Shown: one piece after another, positions 1-12,574 of the stretch
How the letters are laid out: each line of letters opens with the position of its first letter
Numbering within the stretch: position 1 is the stretch's first letter
Source of the DNA: Prosapia bicincta
Lineage: Eukaryota > Arthropoda > Insecta > Hemiptera > Cercopidae
Assembly: GCA_036971475.1 (NCBI GenBank)
Contig: JBAIZL010000003.1
Span: 47,847,842-47,911,841, forward strand
DNA length: 64,000 bases
Reading direction: 5' to 3'
Translations under genes and position numbers: made by a program
The notes under the pieces: model-generated
Databases searched by the model: none
Told to the model about the DNA's origin: nothing
Seen by the model: only the letters and a program-made list of their open reading frames with translations

Positions 1-1090
1 TAGGAGACTTGTGTACTTAGTAATCTGCTTTTTCGTTGAAGGGGCTGAATCTACCATTACATATTAAGTGTAAAACTATCTAATATTAGATTTATTTATT
101 ATAAGTGAGGTTTCACATAAAGAAATTTCAGTTACCAGATTTGTAATCCAAGACTTTATAAGGAAGTAATTAATAATCCTTTTTTATTATTGGTCAAAAT
201 ATAAGTCTTCAACTCACAGTTTTGCATCTCATAAAACGTTCTTTTATAATTAAAAACATGATTGAAATTATAAACACATTTTGCTGGTTACAGATGCAGA
301 CGTCGGGAACAGGCTTCTGTAAGGAAAACATGCGACAACTTCTAGAGCCGGAAAATCATATTTTATAAATGACCAATATTACTTATAAAGGTAAGTCTTG
401 TACTATTTGTAAGATTGTACAACTATCCCTAATAAGTACAGCTGAGATCATAAATCTAAGGTTGTGGGTATTTCGGTCCCCAAGGAATGTTATTTGACAT
501 CCGTTGATGTTACAACTTTATTCACTAAACCTCCTGCATGTTTAGCTACTAATAGTTTAAGACTTAGGTATTTAATAGGAGAACTCACTAAGTTTAATGA
601 AGCAGGCTTTCCGGAATTAGTTACAATTTTACCTAATAATGCTTACTTTCAGTTTAACAATGGACTTTACAAACAAATTGTTGTCTCCCCTGTGGGATCT
701 AACACATAGCCTATATAATCCAATAGGGAATGGGGGATCTAGTATATTTGGTTAATATGAAGGGGGAGAATTTTCAGTCAGTTTTACCAACATTTTGATG
801 AAATATCAGATTTGTTATATATACGTTGCAGAATGTAATGTAAAATGACGTGGTGCTAATAGTTACCTAATAGTATTACCTTACAAATACCTTGTTAGTG
901 AGTCTCAAGCAGGAACGATATCCACCTCTTCTTCTGCTGCCTTCTCGAAACTGAAAATTCATGCAATCAAATTCGTACTTCCGTTGGGGCTAAGCTGCAA
1001 CACTGAAGATGTGCCCCTGCGTCACCTAGAACAAACGTGTGAAGCAGAATCTATTATTTTGGATATTTATATTGTTGTCTTATGGTTAGA
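1..1090. other. No recognisable gene; AT-rich spacer
   Basis: I see no family signature on either strand. An 81-codon open frame at 464-709 (+) starts with ATG but has no recognisable domain, no matching paralog elsewhere in the window and no convincing splice context, so I treat it as chance. The stretch 900-1060 is less AT-rich than its surroundings and lies just downstream of the minus-strand LINE remnant, so it may be part of that element's 3' region, but nothing in it is diagnostic. Confidence 0.5.
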
Positions 1091-1091
1091 G

Positions 1092-1835
1092 CTAAGTGGT
1101 CAGTAGGGACAGCTGCCGTCTGTGTGTGTTGTGGGTGGGGTCTGATCTACCCAGTGTGGTGGTTGTATGTGCACGAGCCTGTTTGTAGAACCTTGTTGCT
1201 AAGTGTTGGTGGTGTTGTTTGATGAAAGGTACTTTCATCGCTTTCTCCGTGAGGTTTATCTGTGTTTTGTGGTGATGTTGCCTGGTCCAGGAGCTTTCCT
1301 GGAGTTTGTTTGTCAAATCCTTACGGTTAGACAGGTATCTAACTAGGTGTATAAGCCCGTTTGGAAATCTATAGTCCTTTAGTTTCATTAGGATCGTAGT
1401 TTCCCGTTGTGCCAGACCTGGTCAAACCCCTTTTCAATGTCCAGGAAGACTACCCCTGTCGAGCAGAAATTGTTAAAACCCTTGGTTGGATGCTCCACCC
1501 CTCTCATCAGCTGATGCGTGTCCGAATTGCTCAGACCTCAGTATGTTGTGTGTGTGGATATGCCTGTTATTGTGTAGGTTTTTTTTCAAATACCTCGCCC
1601 ATCGAATTAAACAAGCTTATCGGTCTATATTTGTTGTGGTGTGCCGAGACACCCATCTGCCCATTCGGGCCAATGAGTGGGGAATAGTGCAGCATTCCTC
1701 GCATGAAGTGTTCAACCATCGGCCAGATGGGTGTATCTGTTGTGTTTAAGGTGGCCAATTCCGCTTGAAGCCATCGACTTTGTACTGAAATAGTGCCCGC
1801 CTAATTTGCCTCTCAAGGCGGTCAACAGTTGAGAT
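1092..1835 (-). pseudogene. Jockey-like non-LTR reverse transcriptase, broken
   Basis: Read on the minus strand in several frames, this gives consecutive pieces of a non-LTR retrotransposon ORF2. First (about 1835-1600) comes the linker before the RT: LERQIRRALFQYKVDGFK, then IWPMVEHFMRG and PLIGPNGQMG. Next is RT motif RPISLFNSMGEVFEK (about 1570-1630), then VVFLDIEKGFDQVWHNGK (about 1395-1450), which holds the catalytic aspartates of motif A. Last is FPNGLIHLVRYLSNRKDLT (about 1310-1370), the helix after motif A. The order and spacing match Jockey-clade LINEs. Frame changes, stops and a deletion between the linker and the RPISL motif make it dead. The PQG and YADD motifs should lie below 1300 but I could not recover them. 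Clade assignment is inferred from motif style. Confidence 0.8.
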
Positions 1836-4800
1836 AAATCTTGTTAAAAGATATCGTTAGGTGCTGCATACCAGCGGACTTACGGTGAACTATTGCAAAC
1901 AAGAAGGCTTTATGCAGCACGAAGTCGAACACTAATAGTTTTTTTAGCAAATTACTCATAAACCACTTTGACTTTTCTCCTTCACATGGTATAACACTCA
2001 TATAGCTTTCCTCATTTTCTCTCAACACTCAAAACCCATCTTTATAACAAAGTGATTTACACCACTAATTTATTTCGGTGGCTCATATGGTATAAGAATA
2101 ATCTTGTTGTGTTAATTATTCTTAGAAACATTTCTGTAGTGACACGTCCCTATAGAGAGAAATCAATTCCAGCGCCGGTTAATAAATTTTATAGGTTAAA
2201 AGCGTCTGATTTTGCATTTCCTTATTCCATGATACAAGGAATTCTTAAAAAAGTCATATCACTGCACATATTTACCCAACAACATGGTATGTATATCAAA
2301 CAAAAGAAGAAACTCTGTATTTTCATACGATATTCTTTTCCTTCACTTTTCGTTGAAATGTTTTAAATAGCCCAACGTCTTCTGTAGTATACAAAGCAAA
2401 ACCGGTTCCCGTTGTTTTACAGGGAAAGCCACTGAATCTGTACAATACCCGGCATCTTAACTGTCCTTCTCTGTTATAAAAGATTCAAGATATAGTAACT
2501 TAGATTTTATTAACGAAATAAGAAGGGTCGGGGTAAGTAAGCGATGCGTCAACATGCACCCAGACCGCTTCTTCAATTTACCTCCTCACGCTATCTTAGG
2601 TTGGAACTAATCTCGCTCTATACCAAAGTAAGTAAAAGTATGAAACTGCGGCTTGTTTTGTAGCTTGATAAAAGGCAAATGACGTGGTTTGTGCCTAAAA
2701 ACTTAGAAATTTGAGCAGTGGTGTTATAAAATAATACTTGTAACAAATATTTACTTAATTTTTTATAAAACAAACCATCCCAAACACTCACGAAACAACT
2801 AAGAATCTAGGTCTCAGATTACGTCCACACTGTTGTGTTACGTGGGGAAATACATCACCGAGCGGTCAGTGTTGTGAACTCATTAACATAGAATTAGAAG
2901 CCACTGCGCCAACTTACCCCTGTGACAATTAGCCCTGGTCCCCTACTTATAGGTTCTGCAACAATAACAAAGCCTTTATGGTTACAAAATAAGATAAGGG
3001 TGAGTTCCCATCGTTATTTATAAAGTCAGGTATATTGCGGACATGGAGAAGGTTTATGTGATACATCGCACCTTGTAGTTTAATTGTAAAAACATCGAGG
3101 TTATTTTTACGTCCAAGCATTGTTTATACGGGGGCTGTACATTTTGCACGAGGACGATTTACTTTTAGGGATTATACTATCTAATATAAACATACCTACG
3201 TACTTCATAGAAAGTTATGTAAGGCTTGTCTAATACCGTAAACTTATATTAGGAATGGTTGGCGGCTTAGATCTAAAGCTGATGGCATTTTGGACCCCAG
3301 TGAGTATTATTTCTCATCCCTTCAGGTGACATCTTTATTCAATAACAAAGGAACTCTCCAAGTTTTTCCATTTATACTCATTATCACTTAGTTTTTAAAC
3401 TTTCCTAATTTCTAAAGAAAAGTAATAAATTAAATAAATTTTTTTTCCACTATAGCACGTTTTTAAAGCTGACTAAAATGTATTAAATATATTTTCATGG
3501 CCCTTCTACAATTTTGAGGGAGAATTGTTAGTGACTATGGATATAATTGTAATATTTGGAGAGGAAAATGTGGGGCGCTGCCAGTAAATAATACAAGTAG
3601 AGGATCCATGATGTAGGGCACTGAGAATGTTACAGTCAATGCCATTTTCAATTCACTGAAATCGTCTGTGAATATTTTCGGATTCTCCCAGATCTTGCAC
3701 CACCTGACGCCTACAATTGGGGAATAGTGAAGAAGATTTTTCGGAATTGTGAAAAATAACCATGTGTAACAACACCTCTTCATCAAAATGATGCCAAACC
3801 TTCAAAAACGGTGCAAGTGTTGCCTCAAATTGAACGGAAGCCATATAGAACATGTTTATATCCGAGTCTAGCCGAACTAGCCTCTTTTTACTTGTATGAG
3901 TTTGTAAAACTATGTATATAAAATCGTACAACTGTTTCAGTGCTGTTTATTTTGACGCAAACAGTATTTTATTTGATTGGGATCATTATGTTTTTCAACG
4001 TTTAATTGTTCTCAAATATTATTATTATGTTTTGATGACTGGCTCAATATAATATCGGACTGGGTGTCACTGTCGCCCCTACCCACTGTTTAAAACACTT
4101 ACAACGAACTCAAAAGATTCCGTGGTGGATGAACCATTCCCGAATACGACCAGGTGCCATTTTCATGTTGATGTTGTACAGTTTTTTCAAGTTCTCCTAT
4201 TAATGTTATTCGTTGTAGGAAAAAACTAACAATTGCATTGGATAACATTTGAAAGAATGTAGCCGTCCCCTGTAGGTTCTTTTACGACCAAAAAGTGTGG
4301 TCAGAAAGTCCTACCAAGTGCTCAGTTCTCTCATTACTAACTACCATTTCACCTGAGGTCCTGGGAATCTCTGTTTAGGTCGTGCTAAGTGCTTCTGTTC
4401 CAGGTTGCCGCCAGTGCTTCGGTCACAAAGCCGTCCTCTGGCCGTAATAATGAAAGTGATTGGTCAAGTTTAAATTACAAAAAATAATAAAATTTTATTA
4501 ATTATAATAATAATGGTACGACAATCTAAAAATTTGAAAGTTAATCATAATTTTTGGGAGAGAAACGTTTTTTCGTTGATATTTATTTTAAAGTGCAATA
4601 AGTGCGACTCCATTGGAGAAAATGTAATAAACAGTTATTTTGTTTAAAATCGATTTCATCCAGACTTTGTTAAAATGACAATAACAATGATGTCTTTCCA
4701 ACATGTTCTTAAATATAATTGATTCCGAATCAAGTTTTTGTTGGATTTGGTAGAATAATTAGTGATTATTATACTATAGTTTCTCAAATGTGAAAGAATT

Positions 4801-4930
4801 CAATATATTAAACTTTTTTTACAGATTGGATTTTCCAGTTATGAACATAAAACAAACAATTGAACTGCTAACTTATAATACAACCAAACTGTGTTGCCAC
4901 ATTCACTTCAATGTAATGTACAGAGTGAAC
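1836..4930. other. No supported gene
   Basis: The open frames here (104 codons at 2052-2366 +; 92 and 83 codons overlapping at 3535-3931 -) show no domain, no repeat and no codon pattern that I recognise. They lie in frames that stop close by on both sides. I saw no RNA gene or mobile-element end. Confidence 0.45.
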
Positions 4931-4935
4931 AAACT

Positions 4936-5065
4936 AAAGGAAGAATGTCGAGGCGGCCTCAGCTAACTAGAGTAACAAATTCTTATCGCTACGATCTACA
5001 CTTTGGACTGCAAGGGAATCGGGCAGTCAGCTGTGTTTCTTCGACCAGTAAGTTTATTTTATCAT
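4936..5065 (+). repeat. Conserved block with short reading frame and donor-like end
   Basis: This block matches the reverse complement of about 25970-26085, and its first part matches the reverse complement of the 208-bp tandem unit at 37480-38240. The shared sequence starts AAGGAAGAATGTCGAG and, from the ATG at about 4945, reads MSRRPQLTRVTNSYRYDL here and MSRRPQPTRVTNSYRRDL in the 26 kb copy. Just after the conserved frame there is a donor-like GACCA/GTAAGT (about 5042-5052); the 26 kb copy has the degraded GATCA/GTGCGT at the same place. It may be a duplicated first exon or a transposon 5' end. I do not recognise the protein. Confidence 0.55.
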
Positions 5066-5127
5066 ATCTTACTCGATCAGATTTTTGTGGTGTTCAGCTT
5101 TTGTCTGAAAGTTTTTTAACATGACAA

Positions 5128-5510
5128 AGTTACTTGTGAAATGTAAATATTCCTTCCTATATGGTTATTGTACAATACTTGCCTTAATAGAAAACAATAA
5201 TGAAAACCCTCTAATTGCAGCAATTAATATAAACTAATTACACTTGTTCAACAAACATTCAATTTAAAAACAAGAAGACAACTTGTAGTGCTGCTGAAAC
5301 ATGTATGTATAATTTTGTGTGCTATTATAACCAGATTGTACCCAATAATGATGCTATATGAATGATAATAAGTTCTCATGCGAGATTTAATATTAACTTT
5401 ATATTTCTGCTGTTTATTAAACCATTGAAGCATTTACCTTATTATGTACGCAAAAGTAAATTTTTAGCCTGGTGCAGCCATTTGTAATTCATGGATTTAG
5501 ATTTTGGAAA
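5128..5510 (+). repeat. Dispersed repeat, rearranged copy at 22.99-23.33 kb
   Basis: About 5250-5510 aligns by eye with the reverse complement of 22995-23275; shared stretches include ACAAATGGCTGCACCA and ACTTTTGCGTACAT on the complementary strand. The preceding 5128-5190 aligns in direct orientation with 23280-23330 (shared GTTACTTGTGAAAT). One of the two loci has therefore undergone a local inversion. No coding capacity is recognised. Confidence 0.6.
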
Positions 5511-5534
5511 AGCATGGGAGAGAGGGGTTAGCCT

Positions 5535-6699
<1,165 letters not shown>

Positions 6700-6700
<1 letters not shown>

Positions 6701-7290
6701 TAAATATAACCAATATGAGGTATTTGTAAAAGAATAAATCCTACCATGCAGAAAATCCATTGTACATCCTCTGAATTTCGGATAGTCTTAAATCGAAAAG
6801 TAGAGTGTTTGAATATAAAACATACAGCAATGGAAGAACCATAGAATGGAGGACATAGAATGAAGTATTATCTCTGACATCATGTATTTTAGGACTAAAA
6901 AATAAACAAAATTACCAGTTTTAAACTTGCACTATATAGAGAATAAATAACCAACCTATTTAAGCATTTACTTTTGAATTTACTCTTTTATATTCGCCCT
7001 TCAAGTGAGTGACAAGAGAATCTGCGAAACCAAAGTGATTAAGATTTAGGATGGTGCGTATTAGGGAAATTACGATTTCTATCTGTAATTAGGTTTCTCT
7101 GTTGTCACACCTAAAGAAGTATCAGAACTGTCAGAAACAAAAAGCTTTAAAACTGACATTGCCAAGAAAAATACTAACCACTAAACAGATGTCAATACCC
7201 CTCCCAATTACCATTTGTAAATATAATAAAGTGAACTAGATAAAGAGAACCGATTCAAATTCTTTGGCCAATGGTAAAAAAATACTCATC
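6700..7290. other. Spacer between repeat P copies
   Basis: AT-rich spacer with no open frame, RNA gene or repeat that I can identify. Confidence 0.4.
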
Positions 7291-8650
7291 AACTAATTCT
7301 AAAGTTTTTGGTGTACACTTATTTAGTTGTAATAATTAAATATTGCGACTTTGTTTTATGTATAATAATATGTACAATATTTACATTTCTATCAAGAAGG
7401 TAGAAACCTCGGAAACGTACCGTTTAACCAAAGATTAGGCCTAGATAAAGTAGATATGCGGACCTTCGGGCGAGTTAATGTCGACATCAAGCATACCTAT
7501 TAGTTTTTAGACCTAACCTGACTTACCCTAATGGTTTATTTGTGATTGCCGTCATATACCGTCTAGGTGTCTGGGATGTATTTTGTTGTAACTAAAATAC
7601 TGATAATTAATTTGATTAAACTTACTAAGACTCCAAATGATTTTATGCTTCAAAATTTTGCTTTTAGTCTAACACAATATGACTCAATAAGTCTTCAGTA
7701 AACCATGGTAATGTAAATGTAGTGTATGCCTTATTGTTGTACGATTTTTATTGGGTACAGTGATATAAATATTTGTGTAATTTTAATAATTACATAATAA
7801 TTTAGTTATTACGGAGAGTTTTTGAATGGTCATGCTAGGTCGGAAACCTCGGGAAAACGTAGCGCTTGCCAATGTCCGGCTTGAAACTCAAAATAAGTCA
7901 CAACCGAAAGCTCTCGTTCTGTAGCAGTCTCATACCAATCAGAGTAAGCGACGGCCCTTTTGATGCCCTCATATCCTCACGGGATATGCCAGATATTTCT
8001 GTAAACCCGGTTCTGCCAAGCAGAACACTGCACTATCTCTTGAAGTCAACTACATTAGAAATACTGGCAACAACTACCCTGACGTCGAATGTACCAAAAT
8101 TTACAAGGACGGATCTACCGCGGTAGAGACCAGCGGATCTGGACTCTATACACCTTCGTCGAAGCCTTGTTTCCAGAAGCTTTCCCACTTTAAAGTTGAC
8201 GTTTCAGCCATTTGTTATGCCTCAGAGAGGCTTTCAACTAGGATCGATACAAGTAAATTGGTCTTTCTTTCTACTTCAGAGTTGCAGGCTATTTCTATTA
8301 CCTCAAAAAAGACGATGCCGTCGCAAGGTGCAAGGAAACCATATTCCAACTTTTACGCAGAAAAGAGATTGTTTTATAATGGATTAGGCAGACAAACATG
8401 CTTAACCTGGCTATAAACGTTTTCAAGGAGGTCTCCTTTTAAGTTAACCAGCTTCATTCAGCTCTATAAACGGTCCCAACATCGATTGGTCTTAGCAGAT
8501 TTCTCCACCTGTCCTCTCTGTATATACGATAAAATTACGAGTAACCGTCTGGCCATCTCCAGCCTGTATCCCTTCAATACAATGATAAACCCCTCACAGC
8601 AATGTCCCTGTTTCACTTGCCTGAAGCAGAGCTCCACATGCTCTTCCTAC
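7290..8650 (+). repeat. Diverged repeat P, long copy with RNase H relic
   Basis: The first 800 bp follow the same landmark order as repeat P (GTCGACATCAAGCATAC, TGGTTTATTTGTGATTG, AAACCATGGTAATGTAAAT, TTGTTGTACGATTT, GTAGCGCTTGCCAATGTCC) with heavy divergence. The copy then continues into a GC-richer segment carrying a LINE-type RNase H relic and about 350 bp beyond it. A comparable extension follows P at 13540-13985. This suggests that the P family is, or contains, the 3' half of a LINE. Confidence 0.6.
8042..8350 (+). pseudogene. RNase H domain relic of a LINE
   Basis: One frame reads through NYPDVECTKIYKDGS and continues to SGSGLYTPSS, then after a gap SERLSTRIDTSKLVFLSTSE and LQAISI. This resembles the start of LINE-encoded RNase H (IYTDGS with the first catalytic aspartate, GAGVY strand, then the helix around a conserved glutamate in AELxAI). 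The expected T of YTDGS is K. Upstream sequence shares GTAAACC and CTGCCAAGCAGAA with the RNase H fragment at 33.95 kb. The region is decayed, lacks the later catalytic residues and encodes nothing functional. Confidence 0.5.
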
Positions 8651-8819
8651 TAATCAAGCTAAATATTTGTCTTCCTGTGCACATTTCTTTATTTACAACA
8701 AAATTTCCACTTCGTTTATTTTATTTTTATTAAATTGGAAGTCTTGTTAAATTATATTTTGCTGTTATACTACAAACATCGCACATCAGACAATATGGCA
8801 CACATACTCTGCTTTTAAG

Positions 8820-9250
8820 AAACCCATCTTCGTCCTATTGATGAAGATAAACTTAAACACGGATATTATTGTGTGTGTGAGAGAGAGAGAGAGAGAGTGA
8901 GAGAGAGAGAGAAAGACAGGATAGCAGAAAGAAGCATTGAAGGCAAATAGACGGAAATACAGAGTAAAAAGAGGAGAGAAGGCGAGGGAATGAGGAGAGA
9001 GATAGAAACAGTAAGGTGTGGAAAAAGAGGAAAGAAGAATAGGAAGAAACTGGAAACACAGACAGAGACTGTTTCTTAGTAATGAAATGTGTTTTTGTTT
9101 TCCAGAAACACTCTTTCGAGAATATGAGACAAAATAAGTATTTGTAGAAACGTGTATAAAGAGACCTACAAGAAAGAAATATTTGTCGAGAGTATGTAGT
9201 GAGAAGAATACTTGGAGAAAGGAAAATGATAAATTCTTGAAAATAATTGA
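8820..9250 (+). repeat. Exon-like repeat module, copy 1
   Basis: Paralogous to 42825-43265 and, in its 3' half, to 46160-46330. It contains a GA microsatellite (8875-8912), a purine-rich stretch, then GTTTTTGTTTTCCAG (9091-9105), which looks like a splice acceptor. The following frame reads ETLFREYETK, a stop, then VFVET. The other two copies are open across the same position. See the third copy for the best frame. Confidence 0.65.
8875..8912. repeat. (GA)n microsatellite
   Basis: GT then GA dinucleotide runs inside the exon-like module. The 42.89 kb copy has a much shorter GA run. Confidence 0.95.
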
Positions 9251-9284
9251 AAACTGGATTAATTAAAAAATGGATAAAAGGGAC

Positions 9285-9872
9285 ACAAGGTCACATAGCC
9301 CAAGTGCTTTGATACAAAGGCTTTTGCTAATAGATGATAAATAGCCTATATTCCTTCAATTTTTGTGAAGTAGGAGGCAATTGTAAGGGAGGGAAATGCG
9401 GTTCTACATGAGAAGGGGCATAGCCCAAGTGCATCGATACAAAGGCTTTGGCTAATGGATGATAAATAGCTTACATGTCTTCAATTGTTGTGAAGTAGGA
9501 GGCATTGTGAGGAAGGGAAACGCGGTTCTACATGGGAAGGGATATAGCCCAAGTGCATCGATACAAAGGCTTTGGCTAATGGATGATAAATAGCTTACAT
9601 GTCTTCAATTGTTGTGAAGTAGGAGGCAACTGTGACGGAGGAATACCCGGTTCTACATGGGAAGGGACACAAGGTGAAATAGCCCAAGTGCATCGATACA
9701 AAGGCTTTGGCTAATGGATGATAAATAGCTTATATGTCTTCAATTGTTGTGAAGTAGGAGGCAATTGTGAGGGAGGGAAACGCGGATCTACATGGGAAGG
9801 GGCACAGCCCAAGTGCATCGATACAAAGGCTTTGGCTAATGGATGATAAATAGCTTATATTCCTCCAATTAC
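9285..9872. repeat. Minisatellite, about 125-bp unit, five copies
   Basis: Five head-to-tail copies are marked by GCCCAAGTGC at about 9298, 9423, 9547, 9682 and 9807. Each unit contains ATCGATACAAAGGCTTTGGC, TGGATGATAAATAGCTTA, GTGAAGTAGGAGGCA and GGTTCTACATGGGAAGGG. Spacing is 124-126 bp except one unit of 135 bp, which carries an extra ACACAAGGTGAAAT-type insertion also seen in the first copy. A single unit exists at the paralogous position 46930-47060, so the array expanded in this block or contracted in the other. Confidence 0.95.
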
Positions 9873-9929
9873 TAAACTAAAACTAGAGCAAAATATTTGT
9901 CAACCTTAATTTAAAAACTATAACTAAAT

Positions 9930-10360
9930 GCGTTATTTAGTTTTATTGGCTAAAACACTATGTACATTTCCGGTAATAAGGTGGGAACATCCAAAGATTT
10001 ACCCGAAACATGGGCCTACATAAGGCTCTAGTTAGGCTCTCCTTAGCAATTGCAAGTGTCGGCAACCACAGATAACCTAACCTTACTTCCACCATAGGTA
10101 TTCGTACTAGATACACAAAGGCGGTAGGATAGGAATGTATTTTGTTGTGAGTTAACATTTCCTTAATTAAGTTAACAAATACTCACAAAGTTTCCAAACG
10201 TTTTTAGGTTTCATATTTTTGTTTTTTTCCAACAAAATATAATGAAAAATAACCTTACGTAACCATGGCTATATAAATGAGGTTTATTCTTGATTGTTGC
10301 ACGGTTTTACCTCGCATAAATGATACTAATATTAATAATATTTACATGTAAACATTTATT
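9930..10360 (+). repeat. Repeat S (diverged P relative), copy 1
   Basis: Close paralog of 47125-47560: both have TTTCCGGTAATAAGGTGGGA, CACAAAGGCGGTAGGATAGG and CCTTACGTAACCATGGCTAT in the same order. The landmark order parallels repeat P (compare AAACCATGGTAATG), so S is likely an older member of that family. No coding frame survives. Confidence 0.75.
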
Positions 10361-10435
10361 TTATAATATTTTATTTTTATAAATTCTTTTAATTTTAAAA
10401 AGATATAATTTTCTATTCGAGTAGATGATTTACTT

Positions 10436-10441
10436 CCTCTT

Positions 10442-10538
<97 letters not shown>
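10436..10538. repeat. (CT)n(TA)n microsatellite
   Basis: A run of CT dinucleotides passes into a run of TA. The paralogous position at 47.64 kb has neither tract. Open frames across it on both strands are translated repeat (LSLSLS, YIYIYI) and not genes. Confidence 0.95.
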
Positions 10539-10540
<2 letters not shown>

Positions 10541-10911
10541 TGCTTACCAGTGTTGGCACCAACAACAAACCTTCCCCTTATGGAGATACATTTCTCGACC
10601 ATATTGTAAAGGAAAACGAACAAGAAAAGACAGAAGCAAAAAACCAATCTATAGTGTTGTATCACTCTAACTGTAATGCAAAATACAAGATAGAAAAATC
10701 ACTTCTAGGCTTTTAAAAAGTGATAGCAACAGTTTTTGAAATGAACGGGTTTGATCAATGATATTTATCTTCAGCCACACTCTTTGCCAAAAAGTGTGGC
10801 AAACCTTTTTTGATAAATACGAAGAAACCAAATACGAGGATTCGTTCGTTGCCAGCTAAGGAGTGTAACATCGGCATCGAAAAAGTGGAAGCACGCTACG
10901 GGTGCCTTCTC

Positions 10912-12364
10912 CAGTGGCTCCCAACTGGAACTAACTCCTAAGGGTCCGCGGGCAAGGTCTTAGGGGTCAGTGAGATGTCACTGATACTAAAATATTTATA
11001 TTTAACACATTCACTGCGGCCCTATCCGGCCGTTGGATTCATCGAGAAGCTTTGGTATCCAAGAGACTGCCTGAAGTGTTGCATAAAACTCTCAATGAGG
11101 TAGTTCAACGTATTAACTACATTAAAGGTGTGTAGTCTAAATTGTTTTCTTTGTTAGGGTAGTGAGAATGCTCCGCTTCTTATCCATACCGAAGTAAGGT
11201 GGCTGTCTCGAGCTGGTACTAAAAAGATTATTTGAAGTTAAGGATGAGGTCAGAATCTTTCTTCTTGATACCAAGTATTGAGATTTACTTAGACATTTCT
11301 TGGCTTTGTGTGACTGCTTACTTAGCTGTGTTTGAACATTTGAAGGTTTTGATTCTATGCTTACAAGGTAATAATATAGATACGTTCAAAGTTGAAGACA
11401 AGGTCTGTTCTATGGTTTAAAATGTCTGTTGTGGGCAACAAGGGTTGATAAATGTTCTCTTACAAATATTCCCACTATAAAGGTTTTGGAGTCCTCTGAT
11501 GAAAACTTAATAAACAAAATAAAGGAAAGCATAACTGACCACCTTTAAAGTTTAGCAACCTCTTTCAGGAAATACTTTCCTGGACCAGATCCTAATGAGA
11601 GTTGGATTAGAACTCCGTTCTGCTTCTCTGGAATATAAAAGATTCAGAGTCCTCCAGAGGAGGAAAAAGATCGACTTGAACTGACCGATAGTGGTCCACT
11701 AAAACGATCTTTGTAGAATTTTCGTTGTCAGTACAAAAAGACTACAAAACACTTAGCAATAAGGAAATGAAGTTAATACTACATTTTCCGACTACCTACA
11801 GATGTGAACTTGCATCCTCGACTATGTACTTCATGAAAAATAAATATAGGAATCGGCCTGATATGCAGTATGACGTCAGAGTAAAAGTGTCATGTATGGA
11901 GCCTAACATTTCTGCAATCATGAACTCGAAGGACAGATTCAACTCATCTCACGGAAATTATTGTTAAGATATGATTTGTTGCAATTATAACAGACTTTTA
12001 ATTTTTGTGTTTACTTCTTTAACTCCTTACTCCAAGCAAAATATTAATATAAATAGGTTCAATAAATTTCGCCTGGACCTACGAACTTTAACATGTGATA
12101 TTTTGTACCTTTAAAAAAAAAAACTTCTTGAATGTACTTGTAATAAACTTGTGGTAGCATCCAATTTAATATTCGTATGTAAGAACAGTTTCTACCTTAA
12201 AGGAAGTGGGTAGGCTAACCATAATTGACTTATTAATAACTAATATAACTCAAATTATTATGTGTGTGGTCTACAATTTAGGTTTAAGAATTTGTGGGGA
12301 CCTTGTCATTGTAGCGACCGATGCCCTCATTGGGTCCTTGGAAACAACTTGTTGGTATCCACTG
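10912..12364 (+). mobile_element. hAT transposon, copy 1, decayed
   Basis: The left end reads CAGTGGCTCCCAACTGG and the right end TTGTTGGTATCCACTG, which are inverted hAT-type termini. The 8-bp flanks GCCTTCTC and GCCTACAC agree at six positions, as expected of a decayed hAT target duplication. The body holds a broken ZBED5-like transposase (11034-11967). At 1453 bp it is shorter than autonomous hATs; no BED zinc finger is visible, so it is internally deleted. Copy 3 at 48432-49683 has the same structure and flanks. Confidence 0.85.
11034..11967 (+). pseudogene. hAT transposase (ZBED5/GTF2IRD2-like), broken
   Basis: Pieces in order: IHREALVSKRLPEVLHKTLN and VVQRINYIKG; then LLIHTEVRWLSRAGT (about 11178-11222), the hallmark of this hAT group, still intact here; then WLCVTAYLAVFEHLKVLIL and LQGNNIDTFKVEDKVCSMV (about 11300-11420). 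The C-terminus at 11725-11967 reads SNKEMKLILHFPTTYRCE, then FMKNKYRNRPD and SCMEPNISAIMNSK. It matches the hAT dimerisation tail, where related proteins have the pattern LPF-TTYLCE then KTKYRNRL. Stops after YIKG and several frame shifts break it. The N-terminal BED finger and early catalytic core are missing. The RNase H-like fold assignment comes from family knowledge. Confidence 0.85.
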
Positions 12365-12523
12365 GCCTACACGCCTACGTTTAATTTATAGAAAAGTAAT
12401 TTAAGGTAAAGCTGAAAATAAGGTTTCCTAGGGATATCTTTTGTATTTATTCAGTTTTAGCAAACCTTTCTTTACATTCCAGATGACCTTCGTGTACATA
12501 TATGTGACTATATAGGAGGAAGG

Positions 12524-12572
<49 letters not shown>
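12365..12572. repeat. hAT downstream flank (module T) and GA tract
   Basis: Paralogous to 15007-15200 and, split by a LINE, to 49684-49781 plus 53872-53945. It contains TTTACTTTATAGAAAAGTAA-type sequence, GGGATATCTTTTGTATTTAT, AGTTTTAGCAAAC (12452-12464, the uninterrupted LINE target) and TTTACATTCCAGATGACC. A (GA)n tract closes it at 12524-12572. Confidence 0.8.

Positions 12573-12574
<2 letters not shown>

Noticed and set aside
1000..1040. CTGAAGATGTGCCCCTGCGTC as another hammerhead
   Set aside because: CTGAAGA is present but there is no GAAA after a paired stem.
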